This document shows, piece after piece, positions 11,064 through 22,639 of a DNA stretch of 64,000 bases. This stretch comes from Callorhinus ursinus (taxonomy: Eukaryota; Chordata; Mammalia; Carnivora; Otariidae). The notes under the pieces were generated by a model that saw only the letters and a list, made by a program, of their open reading frames with translations, was not told the DNA's origin and did no database searches. Each line of letters begins with the position of its first letter. Within the stretch, counting starts at the first letter, position 1. The stretch is taken from the NCBI RefSeq assembly GCF_003265705.1, contig NW_020312775.1, positions 331,074 through 395,073 on the forward strand. The letters are read 5' to 3'. The translations under genes and the position numbers were made by a program.

Positions 11064-11996
11064 GCACATTTTATTTATTTTTTAAGTTTTTATTTAAATT
11101 CCAGTTAGTTAGCATACAGTATAATATTAGTTTTAGGTGCACAATATAGTGATTCAACACTTCCATACAACCCCTGGTGCTCATCACAGCAAGTCCACTC
11201 TTTAATCCCCAACACCTATTTAACCCATCTCCCCACTCACTTCCCCTCTGGTAAACATCAGTTTGTTCTCTATAGTTAAGAGTCTGTTTCTTGGTTTGCC
11301 TCTCTCTCTCTCTCTCTCTCTTTTTCCCCCTCTGTTCATTTGTATTGTTTCTTAAGTTCCACATATGAGTGAAATCATATGATACTAATCTTTCTCTGAC
11401 TGACTTATTTCACTTAGCATAATACTCTCTAGCTCAATCCATGCCATTGCAAATGACAAGATTTCATTCTTTTTATGGCTTTGTAATATTCCATTGTACA
11501 TATGTACCGCTTCTTCTTTATCCATTCATCAGTTGATGGACCCTTGGGCTGTTCCCATAATTTGGCTATTGTAGATAATGCTGCTATAAATATCTGAGTG
11601 CATGTATCCCTTTGAATTCGTATTTTTGTATTCTTTGGGTAAATACTAGTAATGCAATTGCTCTATCTTAGGATAGGTCTATTTTTAACTTTCTGAGGAA
11701 CCTCCAAACTGTTTTCCAGAATGGCTGCACCAGTTTGCATTTCCACCAACAGTGCAAGAGGGTCACCTCTCTCCACATCCTCACCAACACCTGTTGTTTC
11801 CTATGTTTTGATTTTAGTCATTCTGACAGGTGTGAGGTGATATCTCAGTGTAGTTTTAATTTGTATTTCCCTGATGATGAGTGATGTTGAGCATCTTTTC
11901 ATGTCTGTTAGCCATCTGGATGTCTTCTTTGGAAAAATGTCTGTTCATGTCGTCTGCCCATTTTTAATTTGGAGGGTGTTGAGTTTTATAAGTCTT
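11064..11996 (-). mobile_element. Carnivore L1 3' end, antisense
   Basis: Begins with a T-rich tail (ttttatttattttttaag), then the antisense L1 3' UTR and the end of ORF2 ('gcaccagtttgcatttcc', 'gaggtgatatctca', 'gagcatcttttcatg'). It stops at 'gttttataagt', inside ORF2, where the opposite-strand L1 begins. A CT tract lies at about 11299-11322. A chance frame (11071-11364) reads the 3' UTR. Confidence 0.92.
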
Positions 11997-12491
11997 GTCT
12001 TGGAACCAAGATGTCCTTCAACAGATGAATGGATAAAAAAAAATGTGGTTCATATATACAATGGAATATTACTCAGCCATCAGAAAGGATGAATACCTAC
12101 AATTTACATTGACATGGATGGAACTGGAGGGGATTATGCTAAGTGAAATAAGTCAATCAGAGAAAGATAATTATCATATCATTTCACTCATATGTGGAAT
12201 ATAAGAAATAGTGCAGAGGATCATAGGGGAAGGGAGGGAAAACTGAATGGGAACAAATCATAGAGGGAGCCAAACCATGAGAGATTCTTGACTCCAGGAA
12301 ACAAACTGAGGGTTGTGGAAAGGGGAGGTGGGTGGGGAAATGGGGTAACTGGGTGATGAGCATTAAGGAGGGCACACAATGTGATGAACACTGGGTGTTA
12401 TATGCAACTCATAAATCATTGAACACTACACCAAAAACTAATGATGTATTATATGTTGGCTATTTGAATTTAAATTAAAAAAAAGAAAGAT
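11997..12491 (+). mobile_element. Carnivore L1 3' end, sense (head to head)
   Basis: From 'aagatgtccttcaacagatg' through 'ggaatattactcagcc', 'acatggatggaactgga', 'aaataagtcaatcagaga', a G-rich UTR and 'aatttaaattaaaaaaaag'. It repeats the same 3' end present antisense at 11064-11550, so the pair forms a large imperfect palindrome. Confidence 0.92.
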
Positions 12492-12859
12492 GTTATTAGT
12501 CTTATTTTACATATAACCCAACTGAGGCACACAAGGGCATCCAGAAGAAAGTTCTGGATCTTGGTCCCCAGCACCCAGAAACCTCCCATTTGGAAGCCTT
12601 GTGGTCTTCCAGTCTCAAGGATTGGTTGTCTTAACTTGCTGGGGTGCCTTCATAGGTTGTATCATGCAGAAAAGGGGTAAGTGGCCTTAGCGGGATGACC
12701 TTGTGATTCAACCAGTCTTCAAGTTACTGAGGCAGTTTTATAAAAGCACAGTCTTTAAATGGGGAAAGAAGACCTGTGGGAAGGGTGATAAATTAACTAT
12801 TTTAGAGTCTCACCTCATGCCAGCGTTTTTTAGACCCTTTAATTCTAACTACAACCAAT

Positions 12860-12960
12860 GGAGGCCAGATCTACAATTCCCATTATACAAATGAGGAAAG
12901 TAAAGCAAGGACAAAGAGGGTAAGGTTCTTGAAAGCTGAATCAAACCTAAAACATAAGCT
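12860..12960 (-). repeat. MIR fragment
   Basis: 'cccattatacaaatgagga' and 'aaagagggtaaggttct' are in antisense MIR order. Confidence 0.6.
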
Positions 12961-13084
12961 CCTTTCACATCATCGTGATGGTTTTCCAATATGAAAATAA
13001 CTGAATTTTGTAAGCATGTAATTTACAGCTGAGGGATCATGTTATAGCTGAACTTGGTAGTATCCTGGAGGGAACATGGGGTTG

Positions 13085-13260
13085 GCAGTCCAAAAGGCAT
13101 TGGTTACCATCTCTGTCTTTTTCTCCAGGGGTTGTGTGACCCTACACAATATCCCTCTTATTTTCAAACCTTAGTTTCCTTATCTAGAGAATGGAGATGA
13201 TAATTATCTTCCTTGCAGGAATAAATAAAATAACATATGTGGAACAAATGCTCAGAATTC
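13085..13260 (+). repeat. MIR
   Basis: 'gggttgtgtgaccctaca', 'ccttagtttccttatctaga', 'gaatggagatgataat' and 'ggaataaataaaataaca' are in sense order. Confidence 0.7.
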
Positions 13261-13299
13261 CCTGAGTTCCCTACAGGGCAGGAACCAGAAAACCCATCT

Positions 13300-14135
13300 G
13301 CAATGGAACCATGTACCAGCTGACATTTAAATGGCAATAGTAATAGCAGTAAATTGCTGGAGAGTACAATCAAGTATGGAGATAATAATAACCAGCTATC
13401 CAAATACCCACTGATAAACAAAGTTAATATTTAGATACAGTTTCCTTATATATATAGATAGGTAGATAGATTTATAATTTATATAACTGTTTTAATACAT
13501 AACATAGATGGAAGGAAAGGAAAATACAAGATAATAACTTGTTTTGAGCAAACATAACAATTATGTAATCAGTAAAAGTAAACAAAATAAAAAAATTTAA
13601 ATATAGGATAAACCTGTGAATTAAACCACAAAAATTATTTTAGAAATGTATTTAATTACTTGGAAAATATGTTGTTATCTGAAAAAGACATGTTGCAAAC
13701 ATATGGTATGGTAAGATTGCATTTTCCTTTGAAAATATATTTATCTTTATATTTCTATTACACATATTATCTCACACATGCATGTGTATGTGTGTGCTCA
13801 CACATATGCGGAGTTCTCTTTAGGTAAGAGTATAGATGAAAGGAACGTCCTATCACTTGCTGTGGTTTAAGAGAGTGTACATTGTGAAGGAAAGAAAAGT
13901 CCAGTGATTTATTATAAAAGTTCACATATTTCCAATTCAAGGCATTCTGGTAAAAATAATTCATTTTAATTTATGTTTCACTTTTTTAGATATAGGGATC
14001 TATATATGAAATCTATGTATTTCTCCTCATACTAACTGAAGAATTCATCTCTATTTGTGTTCTCTGTCTCTACTTAAGTAGGCAGTCCTCACTTAAACAA
14101 TTAAATTGCTCCCAAACTCCTCAGGCAAGAAGTCC
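13300..14135. other. AT-rich intergenic DNA with TA/TATG runs
   Basis: Holds a short TATA run near 13447-13470 and TATG/CACA runs near 13780. A-rich parts at 13560-13770 look like the corresponding parts of other units (near 33210 and 51700) but too weakly to align by eye. Confidence 0.45.
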
Positions 14136-14139
14136 AATG

Positions 14140-16560
14140 ACTCATTTTTTCCATAAATAAAGGCACAGTATGTGTTTCAAGTCCAGTAATGGCAGAGTAA
14201 CTCATGTTGGACCAATCCTCTCAGCTCACAATTAACAACTCTGGAAAAAAATTAATATAACTATCTGAAAGCACTTGAAATAGACTGAAAGCAAGCAGGA
14301 ATTGGAAGGAAGTTAACATTTGGAAGAGGGAATAGAATCTGACCGCCTGTTTTTATGACATTTTGTCTGGTTACACATGGAATGTCTAAAACTCAGATGG
14401 ACAGCTCTAGTCTTACTAGTTTAGGACTCAATGGACAGATTTTGGGACAACCACAGCAGCTGGAAAATGAAGAAGGAACTCACTGGAAGGTGAAAACCAC
14501 AAAGAAGGTACCACAAATTCTGTGTAAAGTCTTGGCCCAAACCTCTGGTTGACCCCTGAACTACGTACACATGGTGAGGAAAATGCTAAGTTTCTGTTCT
14601 TTTAGCCTGAGCTGAAATATTTCAGCTAGTGCTAATTGCAGGAGAGACAGAGTTTGGATTCAAAATTGAGCCAAGTTAACTGCTTGCTGAAACAAATAAA
14701 TAGTTTTTAGAGAAACAAAATTCAGAATCTACAAGGTATCGTTCACAATATCCATGATACAGCCCAAAATTATTTGACATTTGAAAAAACAGAAAAATAT
14801 AACCCATACCAAAGCAGAAAAGTAATCAGTAGAACTGACCCCCAAAAGAGCTAGAGGTTGGAAACAGCAGAAAATCTATTATAGCCATGCTCAAAAACAT
14901 AAAGAAAAATATTCTCATAATGCATGAAAACAAGAAATGGAAAATACTTATAAATGGAAACGTGAGATCCGGAAAATATATCTAAAAGAAAAAAATTCCT
15001 GATGAGCTTCACAAAAGACTGAAGGTAATGGAAGAGTCTATAAACTTAAAGTGAGATCAATAGAAATTATATAGTTTGAATAATGGGAGAAAAATGTGTG
15101 AAAAAATTTGAGTCACAATGACCTGGGAACAATGCAAAAAGTCTAACATATGTGTACCTGGATTGCCAGAAGAAGACAAGGGAGGCAATGGGGAATAAAA
15201 AGTATTTAAAGAAATGATGAGGGAAATTTCCTCAATTTGGTGAAAGACATACATTCACAGATACAAGAAGCTGAGAAAATCCCAAGCAAGACAAAGACAA
15301 AGAATACCACACCTAAGCACATCATGGATAAATTGGTGAATGCCAAAGACAAAGAAAAAAAATCTTAAAAGCAGTTTCACGTCAAGATAACCCATTATAT
15401 ACAGAGTAGCAACAATACAGATGATAAATGACTTCTCTTTAGAAACAATGGAGGCCAGAACACAGTGGGAAAACATCTTTAAAGAACTGAAAGGAGCGAA
15501 AAACAACCTGTCAATCCATAAATTTCTATTCAACAAAAATATATGTCACTAGTCAAAGCAAAACAAAGTGTCCTATAAAGAAAAACTAAGAAAAGTCATT
15601 GTCAGTACATCTGCAATATAAGATAATTGATACCAGATGTAAAATCTAATCTATAGGAAGGAATAAAAAGCAGAAGAAATGGTAAATATGTGGGTAAATA
15701 TTAAAAAAACTACTTATTTCCCTCTTAATTTCTTTAAAATACAAATGACTGTTTAAAGCAACAATTATAACGTGTTGTAGAATTATAATTTATGTGGATG
15801 CAATACATGTGACAGTTACAGCATAAAAGAGAGGTGTGGTGAAAGGAAATGTATGACAACATGGTTCTTTCATCTTATGTGAAGCGGTACAATATGGATT
15901 CTAAAAACACTGTAGGGGCGCCTGGGTGGCTCAGTCGTTAAGCGTCAGTCTTTGGCTCAGGTCATGATCCCAGGGTCCTGGGATAGAGCCCCGCATCGGG
16001 CTCCCTGCTCAGCAGGAAGCCTGCTTCTCCCTCTCCCACTCCCCCTGCTTGTGTTCCTGCTCTCACTGTGTCTCTCTCTGTCAAATAAATAAATAAAATC
16101 TTTAAAAAATAATAAAAAATAAAAATAAAAACACTGTCAGAGGTTAGTGATTTAAATTGTAATCCTTAAAAGCAACCACTTAGAAATGTAAAGAGGTATA
16201 GTTAAAAAATCAATAAAGTGGAATGAATGGAATTCTAAAATATATCCATTTAATCTAAAAGAAGACAAGAAAGAATGGAGAAATGTCTTTAAAAGAGATA
16301 CATTAAAAATAACAAAGTGTTATAATTAAATCTAATTTTATTGATATTTATTTTAAGTGTAAATAGACTAAACTCCTCAGTTAAAATATAGGAATGGAAT
16401 TTAAAATGCAAGATCTCAATATATGCTGTCTAAGGACGTGCAGTTTAAATATAAATGTCAAATAGGCTGAAAATAAAAGGAAAGGAAAAGATATACCATG
16501 CAAACAGTAAGCATAAGAAAACTGTGGTGGCTATATTCGTATCAGATTTTTGACGTGGTA
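14140..16560 (+). mobile_element. HAL1 (half-L1) element, decayed
   Basis: HAL1 is a LINE with an ORF1-like gene and no reverse transcriptase. Visible sense landmarks are 'gcagagtaactca', 'aagaagctgagaaaatccca', 'acacctaagcacatcat', 'gaaacaatggaggccagaac', 'aagaactgaaagga', 'gataccagatgtaaaatc', 'aaatggtaaatatgtgggta' and 'gactgtttaaagcaa'. Stops and frameshifts break all frames. It is interrupted by the SINE at 15915-16126. Family call is from memory. Confidence 0.8.
15915..16126 (+). mobile_element. CAN-SINE nested in HAL1
   Basis: Full head, 'agggtcctgggatagagcc' body and A-rich tail. The duplication aaaaacactgt lies at 15903-15913 and 16127-16137. Confidence 0.95.
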
Positions 16561-16589
16561 GCTACAGGATCCTGTGTCTCTGCTTCAGG

Positions 16590-17155
16590 ATAGAAACATG
16601 AACAAAATGAACAAAGCCCTTGCCTTTATGGAGCTCATGATATAGTAGAGTTGATAATAGACAGTAAACAAGAAGTAAAATATAGAGTATATGAGATGGC
16701 ATAGGTGCTTTGGAGAGGAGCAAGAAGGTAATAATTAAGATCAGGGACTTTGGAGGCACTATGATGAGTTTCAGTCACAGCTGTGCACACATAACAGCTA
16801 TGTGGCCTTAGGGTAGGTACTTAAACCTCTCAGTGCCTACCTTTCCTCATCTCATAGATGGATATAATAATAACAATAATAATAATCATGGTAATACTAA
16901 TAGTCTTCCCTTGATGTGAAAAATAAATGTGTTAGTACATATGAACACATAAGTGAGCACTACCTAAGTTTTTCCTATCATTTTTATTTTGGAAAAAGTA
17001 ATGCAGGGAAAGTGGAGAGGGAGTGCCTGGAATGGGGTGGGGCTGAATTTTTTTAAGCAGTGCAGTCATAAAAGTTCTCTGAAGAAGGTGACATTTGAGT
17101 AAAGACTTATCTCTATATGGAGGATAATTGTGTGTTAGAACAGAGGCCAGCACAG
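16590..17155 (+). repeat. Ancient interspersed repeat split by a MIR
   Basis: The first part (16590-16730: 'gcctttatggagctcatg', 'gacagtaaacaag', 'gctttggagaggagcaag') and the second (16980-17155: 'gaaggtgacatttgagtaaa') are parts of one medium-reiteration repeat known in many mammals. The family name is not recalled with certainty. The MIR at 16735-16975 lies between them. Confidence 0.55.
16735..16975 (+). repeat. MIR, near full length
   Basis: 'taagatcagggactttggag', 'agctatgtggccttaggg', 'acttaaacctctcagtgcct', 'tcatagatggatataataa', then a short (AAT)n at about 16864-16886 and 'aagtgagcactacc'. Confidence 0.82.
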
Positions 17156-17159
17156 GAGG

Positions 17160-18120
17160 CAAGTGACTCACTACAAGTCTAATGATCAGTGATAGGCCTG
17201 GAATCTGGGGCCTAGGTATTTGATTCCAGTCCTCTGTTCATCATGACTATCACTTCTCTCTCAAACTTAATGGGAAATTGTTTCTTTAATATTCAACTAA
17301 AATATGAAACAACAAAGAAAGGCACACAGACTAAAAAGAAGTTTCAAGGATGAATTCTATTCCTCAGAGGTTTTCCATGTGTCATTCTTATTACCAGTGC
17401 TCTTCCTCACATTAACATCTTAACTTTCTCATTGTTATCACTTACATGAAAATCTTCTTTACCATCCAAACTTAATTCCAAAATCCACCATTTCACATAC
17501 TCTCTTGACAAAATCCTCAACTCCCTCAGTATCAGTAAAGTCACAAATTTTCTTTTTAACAATCATTAACACCCATCATTAAGTAGCAAATGGACATTAA
17601 TTGGTTCCAATATTTTACAGTGAACTATATTATGAATTTATTTAGAAAAAACAATGAAAGGATAAAAAAGACTTTGTCTACCCAAAAACAAAAAGAAGTA
17701 ACATTAAGGAAGTGTGAATTATGGGAAAAGCATATTTCACAGGCAGATATTAAATAATCTTAATATGAAAATAAATTTGAATACCTAGAAGGGTGTTATT
17801 CAAAATCTACAATGAAATAATTTAAATAAAAGTTCTGCATCACAAACATATAAGATTAAAGAACAAATAAGTATAACATATATAAATAAAAAGGCATATT
17901 ATAAAATATATACACACTCATATATATGTAGTGATTAAAATTTAGAAGAACAATATATATGTTCATGCAAACCTACTTACACAGTACTATACACATAGAA
18001 ATATATTTGGAGAATATAAACTAAATTACCATGTATGGACATCTTGCTATGTAATAGGATCAAAGAAATATAACAAAATCTTTTTCAATAGCAGTACACA
18101 TTTTTCCACTGCATTTAATT
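17160..18120. other. Intergenic, nothing recognised
   Basis: AT-rich, with scattered ATATAT words after 17880. No repeat family, exon or frame is supported. Confidence 0.55.
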
Positions 18121-18143
18121 TTGAAACAAATACATATAATTTT

Positions 18144-18344
18144 TTTTTAAAGATTTTATTTATTTATTTATTTGAGACAGAGAGAATGAGAGAGAGAGAG
18201 AGTACATGAGAGGGGGGAGGGTCAGAGGGAGAAGCAGGCTCCCTTACTGAGCAGGGAGCCCGATGTGGGACTCGATCCCGGGACTCCGGGATCATGATCT
18301 GAGCCGAAGGCAGTCGCTTAACCAACTGAGCCACCCAGGCGCCC
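18144..18344 (-). mobile_element. CAN-SINE
   Basis: T tract and 'aaagattttatttatttatt' tail side on the left, antisense head 'actgagccacccaggcgccc' on the right. The duplication acaaatacatataatttt is at about 18126-18143 and 18345-18362. Confidence 0.95.
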
Positions 18345-18590
18345 ACAAATACATATAATTTTGAAATCATAAAAAAGTGAGATAAAGTTGTAGTTTATTC
18401 CTGACTGGGGATTTGATTATAAAAATACTGTCAAAATATAATATATCTTTATATTAATATATACACACACATTTAATACACATACACATAATTTTAAAAG
18501 AGAGATTAAAGAAAGTTTAACAAAATTTATATCCGTATACAGGCATTTACATGTGTGTTTCACTATATATATCTATACATATTTTAACAT

Positions 18591-18641
<51 letters not shown>
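18591..18641. repeat. (TC)n(AC)n compound microsatellite
   Basis: About nine TC units (18591-18608) run into about sixteen AC units (18609-18641), directly before block B copy 2. Block B copy 1 starts at a short CACACA in the same place. Confidence 0.95.
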
Positions 18642-18642
<1 letters not shown>

Positions 18643-18965
18643 CTTTTTATATCCTGGAAGAAGGTGAAGAAAACTTCTTGTCACATGATTTAATGTGATT
18701 TAATGTCTGGGGGTTCTGTCTAGATTATTTCATTTTCAAGTAAACTTCCAGAAAATTCTTTCTGATGGAGCCCCTCCTTTCCTGGTAAATGATGTCCAAG
18801 CCACCATTCTGGATTTTATCATTAGATCATACTAATCTCCAATTTTTTATTATTTGGAGAAAGTAAGTATCTATTAAAAGTTATTTTGCATTGTGAGTTG
18901 TAAAAGAGTATATCAAACAAAATCATGACTAAATCACACTACTCAGCAGTTTTCTTCTTTTCTAT
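18642..18965. repeat. Segmental-duplication block B, copy 2
   Basis: Begins 'agctttttatatcctgg' right after the AC tract and runs to 'caaaatcatgactaaatcac', parallel to 2970-3370. Similarity is moderate and interrupted by small indels. Confidence 0.58.
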
Positions 18966-18989
18966 GGTCCCACAGATGAAAATCATATT

Positions 18990-19345
18990 ACAGGTCTGGG
19001 ATCAGAGCAAAGGGAAAAGAGGTTCAGGTACCTCTACAATTGCACTGTGAAGTTACACACAATTTTCCAGAGATGCCCAACTGCTGGGTAGTGGATTTCC
19101 ACACAGGATTTCCTCAGGGACAAACCAAGTCCTAGAGTATTCCCTGACCATGATACCTGGCTGGGGTCTCAGATTAGCTCTCCGCTCCCCTCTTTCCCTG
19201 ATTAGTTTCCCTGGTTAGCCTCCCTTGGGTCTCAGTTTAAACCTCACTTCCTGTGGGAAGTTTCCTCAGACACAGATAATGGTTTGATTATCCTTAATCG
19301 TCTAGTCACCCCACCAGCTCACCATTCCCAGATACACTTTTTCAT
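18990..19345. repeat. Segmental-duplication block K, copy 1
   Basis: Aligns with 43670-44060: 'gttcaggtacctctacaatt' / 'gttcaggcactttctacaatt', then 'gcccaactgctggg', 'tggatttccacacaggattt', 'gggtctcagattagc', 'cacttcctgtgggaag'. The last third (from about 19230) resembles an L2, but the first two thirds match no family known to me. Confidence 0.72.
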
Positions 19346-19478
19346 TTGCAAGGAGTCTGATGAGAGTGAGTTCCAAAAGTTTCACAGGCTTTGTGGCTTC
19401 ATACAATGCACTGAAGACTCTAGAGCTTTCAAATGTCCTATCTGAAGCTTCACCCCAGGATTCACCTCTTGCACTTTT

Positions 19479-19681
19479 TTTAAAAGATTTTATTTATTTA
19501 TTTGTAAGAGAGAGAGAGAGAGAGAGAGAAGCTGAGCACAAGTAGGAGGAGCGGCAGGCAGAGGGAGAAGCAGGCTCCCTTCTGAGCAGAGAGCCTGAAG
19601 CGGGACTCGAACCCAGGACCCTGGGATCATGACCTGAGGCGAAGACCGACGTTTAACCGACTGAGCCACCCAGATGTCCCA
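19479..19681 (-). mobile_element. CAN-SINE
   Basis: Antisense, with a GA-rich stretch (about 19508-19529) and head 'ctgagccacccagatgtccc'. The duplication acctcttgcactttt is at 19464-19478 and 19682-19696. Confidence 0.95.
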
Positions 19682-20100
19682 ACCTCTTGCACTTTTGAGA
19701 GGGATGCCCAGGACATGGGCCAGCTGAGCAGTGGAACCGCAGAGTTGTTCCATGGAGAACAACTGGGGCAGGTACTGTAGAGAAGCTGTGGAGGCTGTGG
19801 ACTGATGTTCCCTCCTCTAAAAGGTCCCATGAGAACTCCTAAATGAGTCTTTTCTTTTTACCAAACACAGTATTCCATGGCAAGGACCACAGGAACCTCC
19901 TAGAGGTACAACTGCGGGTTTGAAAGTTTAAACTATTTACTTTGTGGAATACTGTTGAAAATCTATTTCCAAAATATATAAATGAACTTGGTGGAAAAGA
20001 GGGAAAATTAAAGCAAACAAAATTCTCTATTAAACTCTGGTGACATATAATCATTCTCAATATTCTTATTAACAGTGTGCATAATATGACACTGATTTAT

Positions 20101-20295
20101 ATTTTTTTAAAGATTTTATTTATTTATTTGACAGAGAGAGAGAGAGCACAAGCAGGGGGAGCGGCAGGCAGAGGAAGAGGGAGAAGCAGACTCCCTACTG
20201 AGCAGGGAGCCCAATGCGGGGCTCAATCCCAAGACCCTGGAATCATGACCCGAGCCGAAGGCAGATGCTTAAAGGCTGAGCCACCCAGGCGCCCT
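20101..20295 (-). mobile_element. CAN-SINE
   Basis: Antisense, from the T-rich tail to 'tgagccacccaggcgccc'. Near-identical flanks acactgatttat (20089-20100) and acactgacttat (20296-20307) are the target duplication with one change. A 'taaaggctgag' deletion lies near the head. Confidence 0.93.
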
Positions 20296-20309
20296 ACACT
20301 GACTTATCT

Positions 20310-22230
20310 TTTAATCTATGTAATAATATTGAATCTCTTGACATAACTGCAGAGTCCACATGGTGTTTCCCTCTTTACAGATGAGAAAGCTGAGCCTCAC
20401 ATCCCAGGTGTGGCTGAGGCCAAAACACCTGTGACCTACACTGCCCTTGTGATTTCATCAAATGCCAAACAAGGACCCTATGAAGGAAGGTCCTCTGCTC
20501 AATCCCCGGATGGGAGGCCTGAGGCTTGGGAAGCTTAGTGCCCCATCCTGCCATCTTTCCATTTCCTGGAACCCTCTCCAAAATCACCTAAAACAAGCCC
20601 AAATCCCATAATCCTTTATTCCTAATGCCCTCTTATTGAGATATCCAATGGGTCTCTGTGGTGTCCATTTTCCCTAACTGTAATGAGAGAAATGCCCAGA
20701 GGCAGCTGCTCCGTTCATTTCCCTGGGTCCTGGCACACTCTGCTTATGGAAAGATAAGGCTGTGGAATTCATGTGGGCTTAGCTCCATGAAAAGGCATTA
20801 TTTCCTGTACGTTGCTTCTTCTCCTGCCCATTATGAACAGAGGCATCAAGTTTATGGACAACTCCAACAAGGTGCACATCTTACAAAGGTTGCTGGTGGA
20901 ATGGGTGGTAGGCCCTGCTTCATGTCCCCTTTCAGGGTCCAGCAGCCTCTGTGAGGAAGGAGGCCCAGAAGCAGCTGCAAGTCTCCAGGGGGAGTGGCCA
21001 TGATGATGCCCTTTTCCGTCCCTCATCTCCAACTAGTTTGTGTGCCTTCACCCAGAATACCTCTGGATCCTGTGTTACCCTCTGCTCCCAATATTTTGTT
21101 CTGGAATTTATCTCTGACTGATCACATACTCTGGGATCCCTGCCTGTGGTCCCTAACCCCAAAGTACTGCATAACTGCTGATCTTCCTAAATATAGATTC
21201 CATTGATCCCACATGGCTTCTCATAAGCCTTGAGTGACATCATGCCTTTAATGATCCCGGAATCCCCCTCTGTTCACAGCCCCTTGTCATACCATCATCC
21301 TATAACTCTTGTGCTGAATTGAGCCAGTGGTTTGATGTGAACACTATACCCTTTCAATGGCCATATCCAAAGGCAGGAACCTCAGACCTAGAGCAGACAA
21401 GGTTAGACACTGTCCCCACCCCTCCAAAATAAAATAAAGTGGGAAGAAGTGATGCCTGGCTGTTCTTAGTACCCTAGCCTGCATCAGAAAAGGTGGTGGT
21501 GAGGTAGTGGTAGGAGGACATGCTTCTAACCAAGAATCTCCTAGGTCAGGCAAGGCTTTGATCTTACCCAGACTTCCTAGAAGATTGTGAAATATCACAA
21601 AGAAGCAAATATGTAATAATCCTGCAATTGTTCCTAACCCAGGATGGTCTCAGCCCCCTGGTGTGTCCAATCAGTTACCTCTGAGCCATGTCTGCTCACC
21701 TGGGAGCCCTCATCTCTTCCCTCCCATCCAGCTACCATTAGTCCTGCCCACTGTGCCAGGCCCAGCTCACCTTCAGGGAGTCTCTGACAACTCCAGTGAG
21801 CCCTTCCTCCTCTTTATACATTAAGGAGGTCCTACAGAGGTTACCATAGGTTCCACAAGGACCTGGACCCTGTGAAACCATTACCATGACCTCTGCAGCC
21901 CCCGGGCCACCGAAGGTGTGAAGAGTGACAAATGCTCAGTGAACACCCATGTGACAGTGTAGGAAATGCAGGGGAAGGAACTTACCCTGGGATGGCTCAG
22001 GCATTGAGTCCCAGGAAGAGCTCCTGACCCACATTCCAGTGTTCCTCCCAGTAGATCCCCAGTCACCTCTTCCTGGGCATCAAGATCTTCCCAGACACCC
22101 AGGTCATGTGCAGTCCTGATGCAAACATAGAGGGTACCAACTGAGGACAGGAAAAGCAGAATTGTTCCATAGAAAGGATAAGAACTTTGCCCCAGCGCAG
22201 CTCCATAACACTGCATGTCACAGAGATGGC
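20310..22230. other. GC-richer segment with no recognised gene
   Basis: Base composition is visibly richer in G and C than the rest of the window, with many short overlapping frames on both strands. The longest are 98 codons at 20658-20954 (+) and 111 codons at 21881-22216 (-). The latter, read on the minus strand, contains a hydrophobic start and meets a donor-like CCAGGGTAAGTTCC near 21986. Neither protein resembles a family I know. A MIR piece (20370-20450) and a possible L2 piece (21700-21860) lie inside. A decayed gene is possible but unsupported. Confidence 0.35.
20370..20450 (-). repeat. MIR fragment
   Basis: 'ctctttacagatgagaaagc' followed by 'gagcctcac' is the antisense 3' part of a MIR core. 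Confidence 0.55.
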
Positions 22231-22639
22231 ACTGAAATACCTATGTTAAACAGATGAGTATGTGTGTTTCCCTTCTTCTTACATTGGCAAATATTCACTA
22301 AAACGTGGTGATGCTATTGAGGTAAGAAACCTCATCGCTGTCAAAGACTGGAACAGTTGGGATGGGAAGGAAGCAACTATTGGCATTGTGGATGATACAC
22401 CAAATAACATGTTGGAATCTTTACAAAGATTTCTTCCTGAACTCTTCACAATGATCTCTTGAGGTAGGAGTCAGAATTTCTTTTTAAACCTCAAGAAGGT
22501 GAGCCTGAGGGAAGTTAAGTAGATTCCTTAGGCTCACTCAGCCACTAAGAGACAAAACCATTATCATCTCCCCTGTTTGCCTTACTCCAGAGCCGAAGGT
22601 TGGAACCAGAAATGCAACCTCCCCTTTAGATTCATGATT

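Larger units (their letters stand above)
12850..13290. repeat. Segmental-duplication block G, copy 2
   Basis: Antisense MIR (12860-12960), then 'aatttacagctgaggg', 'ggtagtatcctggagggaac', 'gttggcagtc', 'ttaccatctctg' and a sense MIR. It tracks 10200-10600 and 36370-36830. It ends 'aaatgctcagaattccctg', like 'agatgctcagagttctctg' at 36766. Confidence 0.65.

Noticed and set aside
11064..12491. Single L1 with twin-priming 5' inversion
   Set aside because: Both halves contain the same 3' UTR and an A tail, which twin-priming of one RNA does not give.
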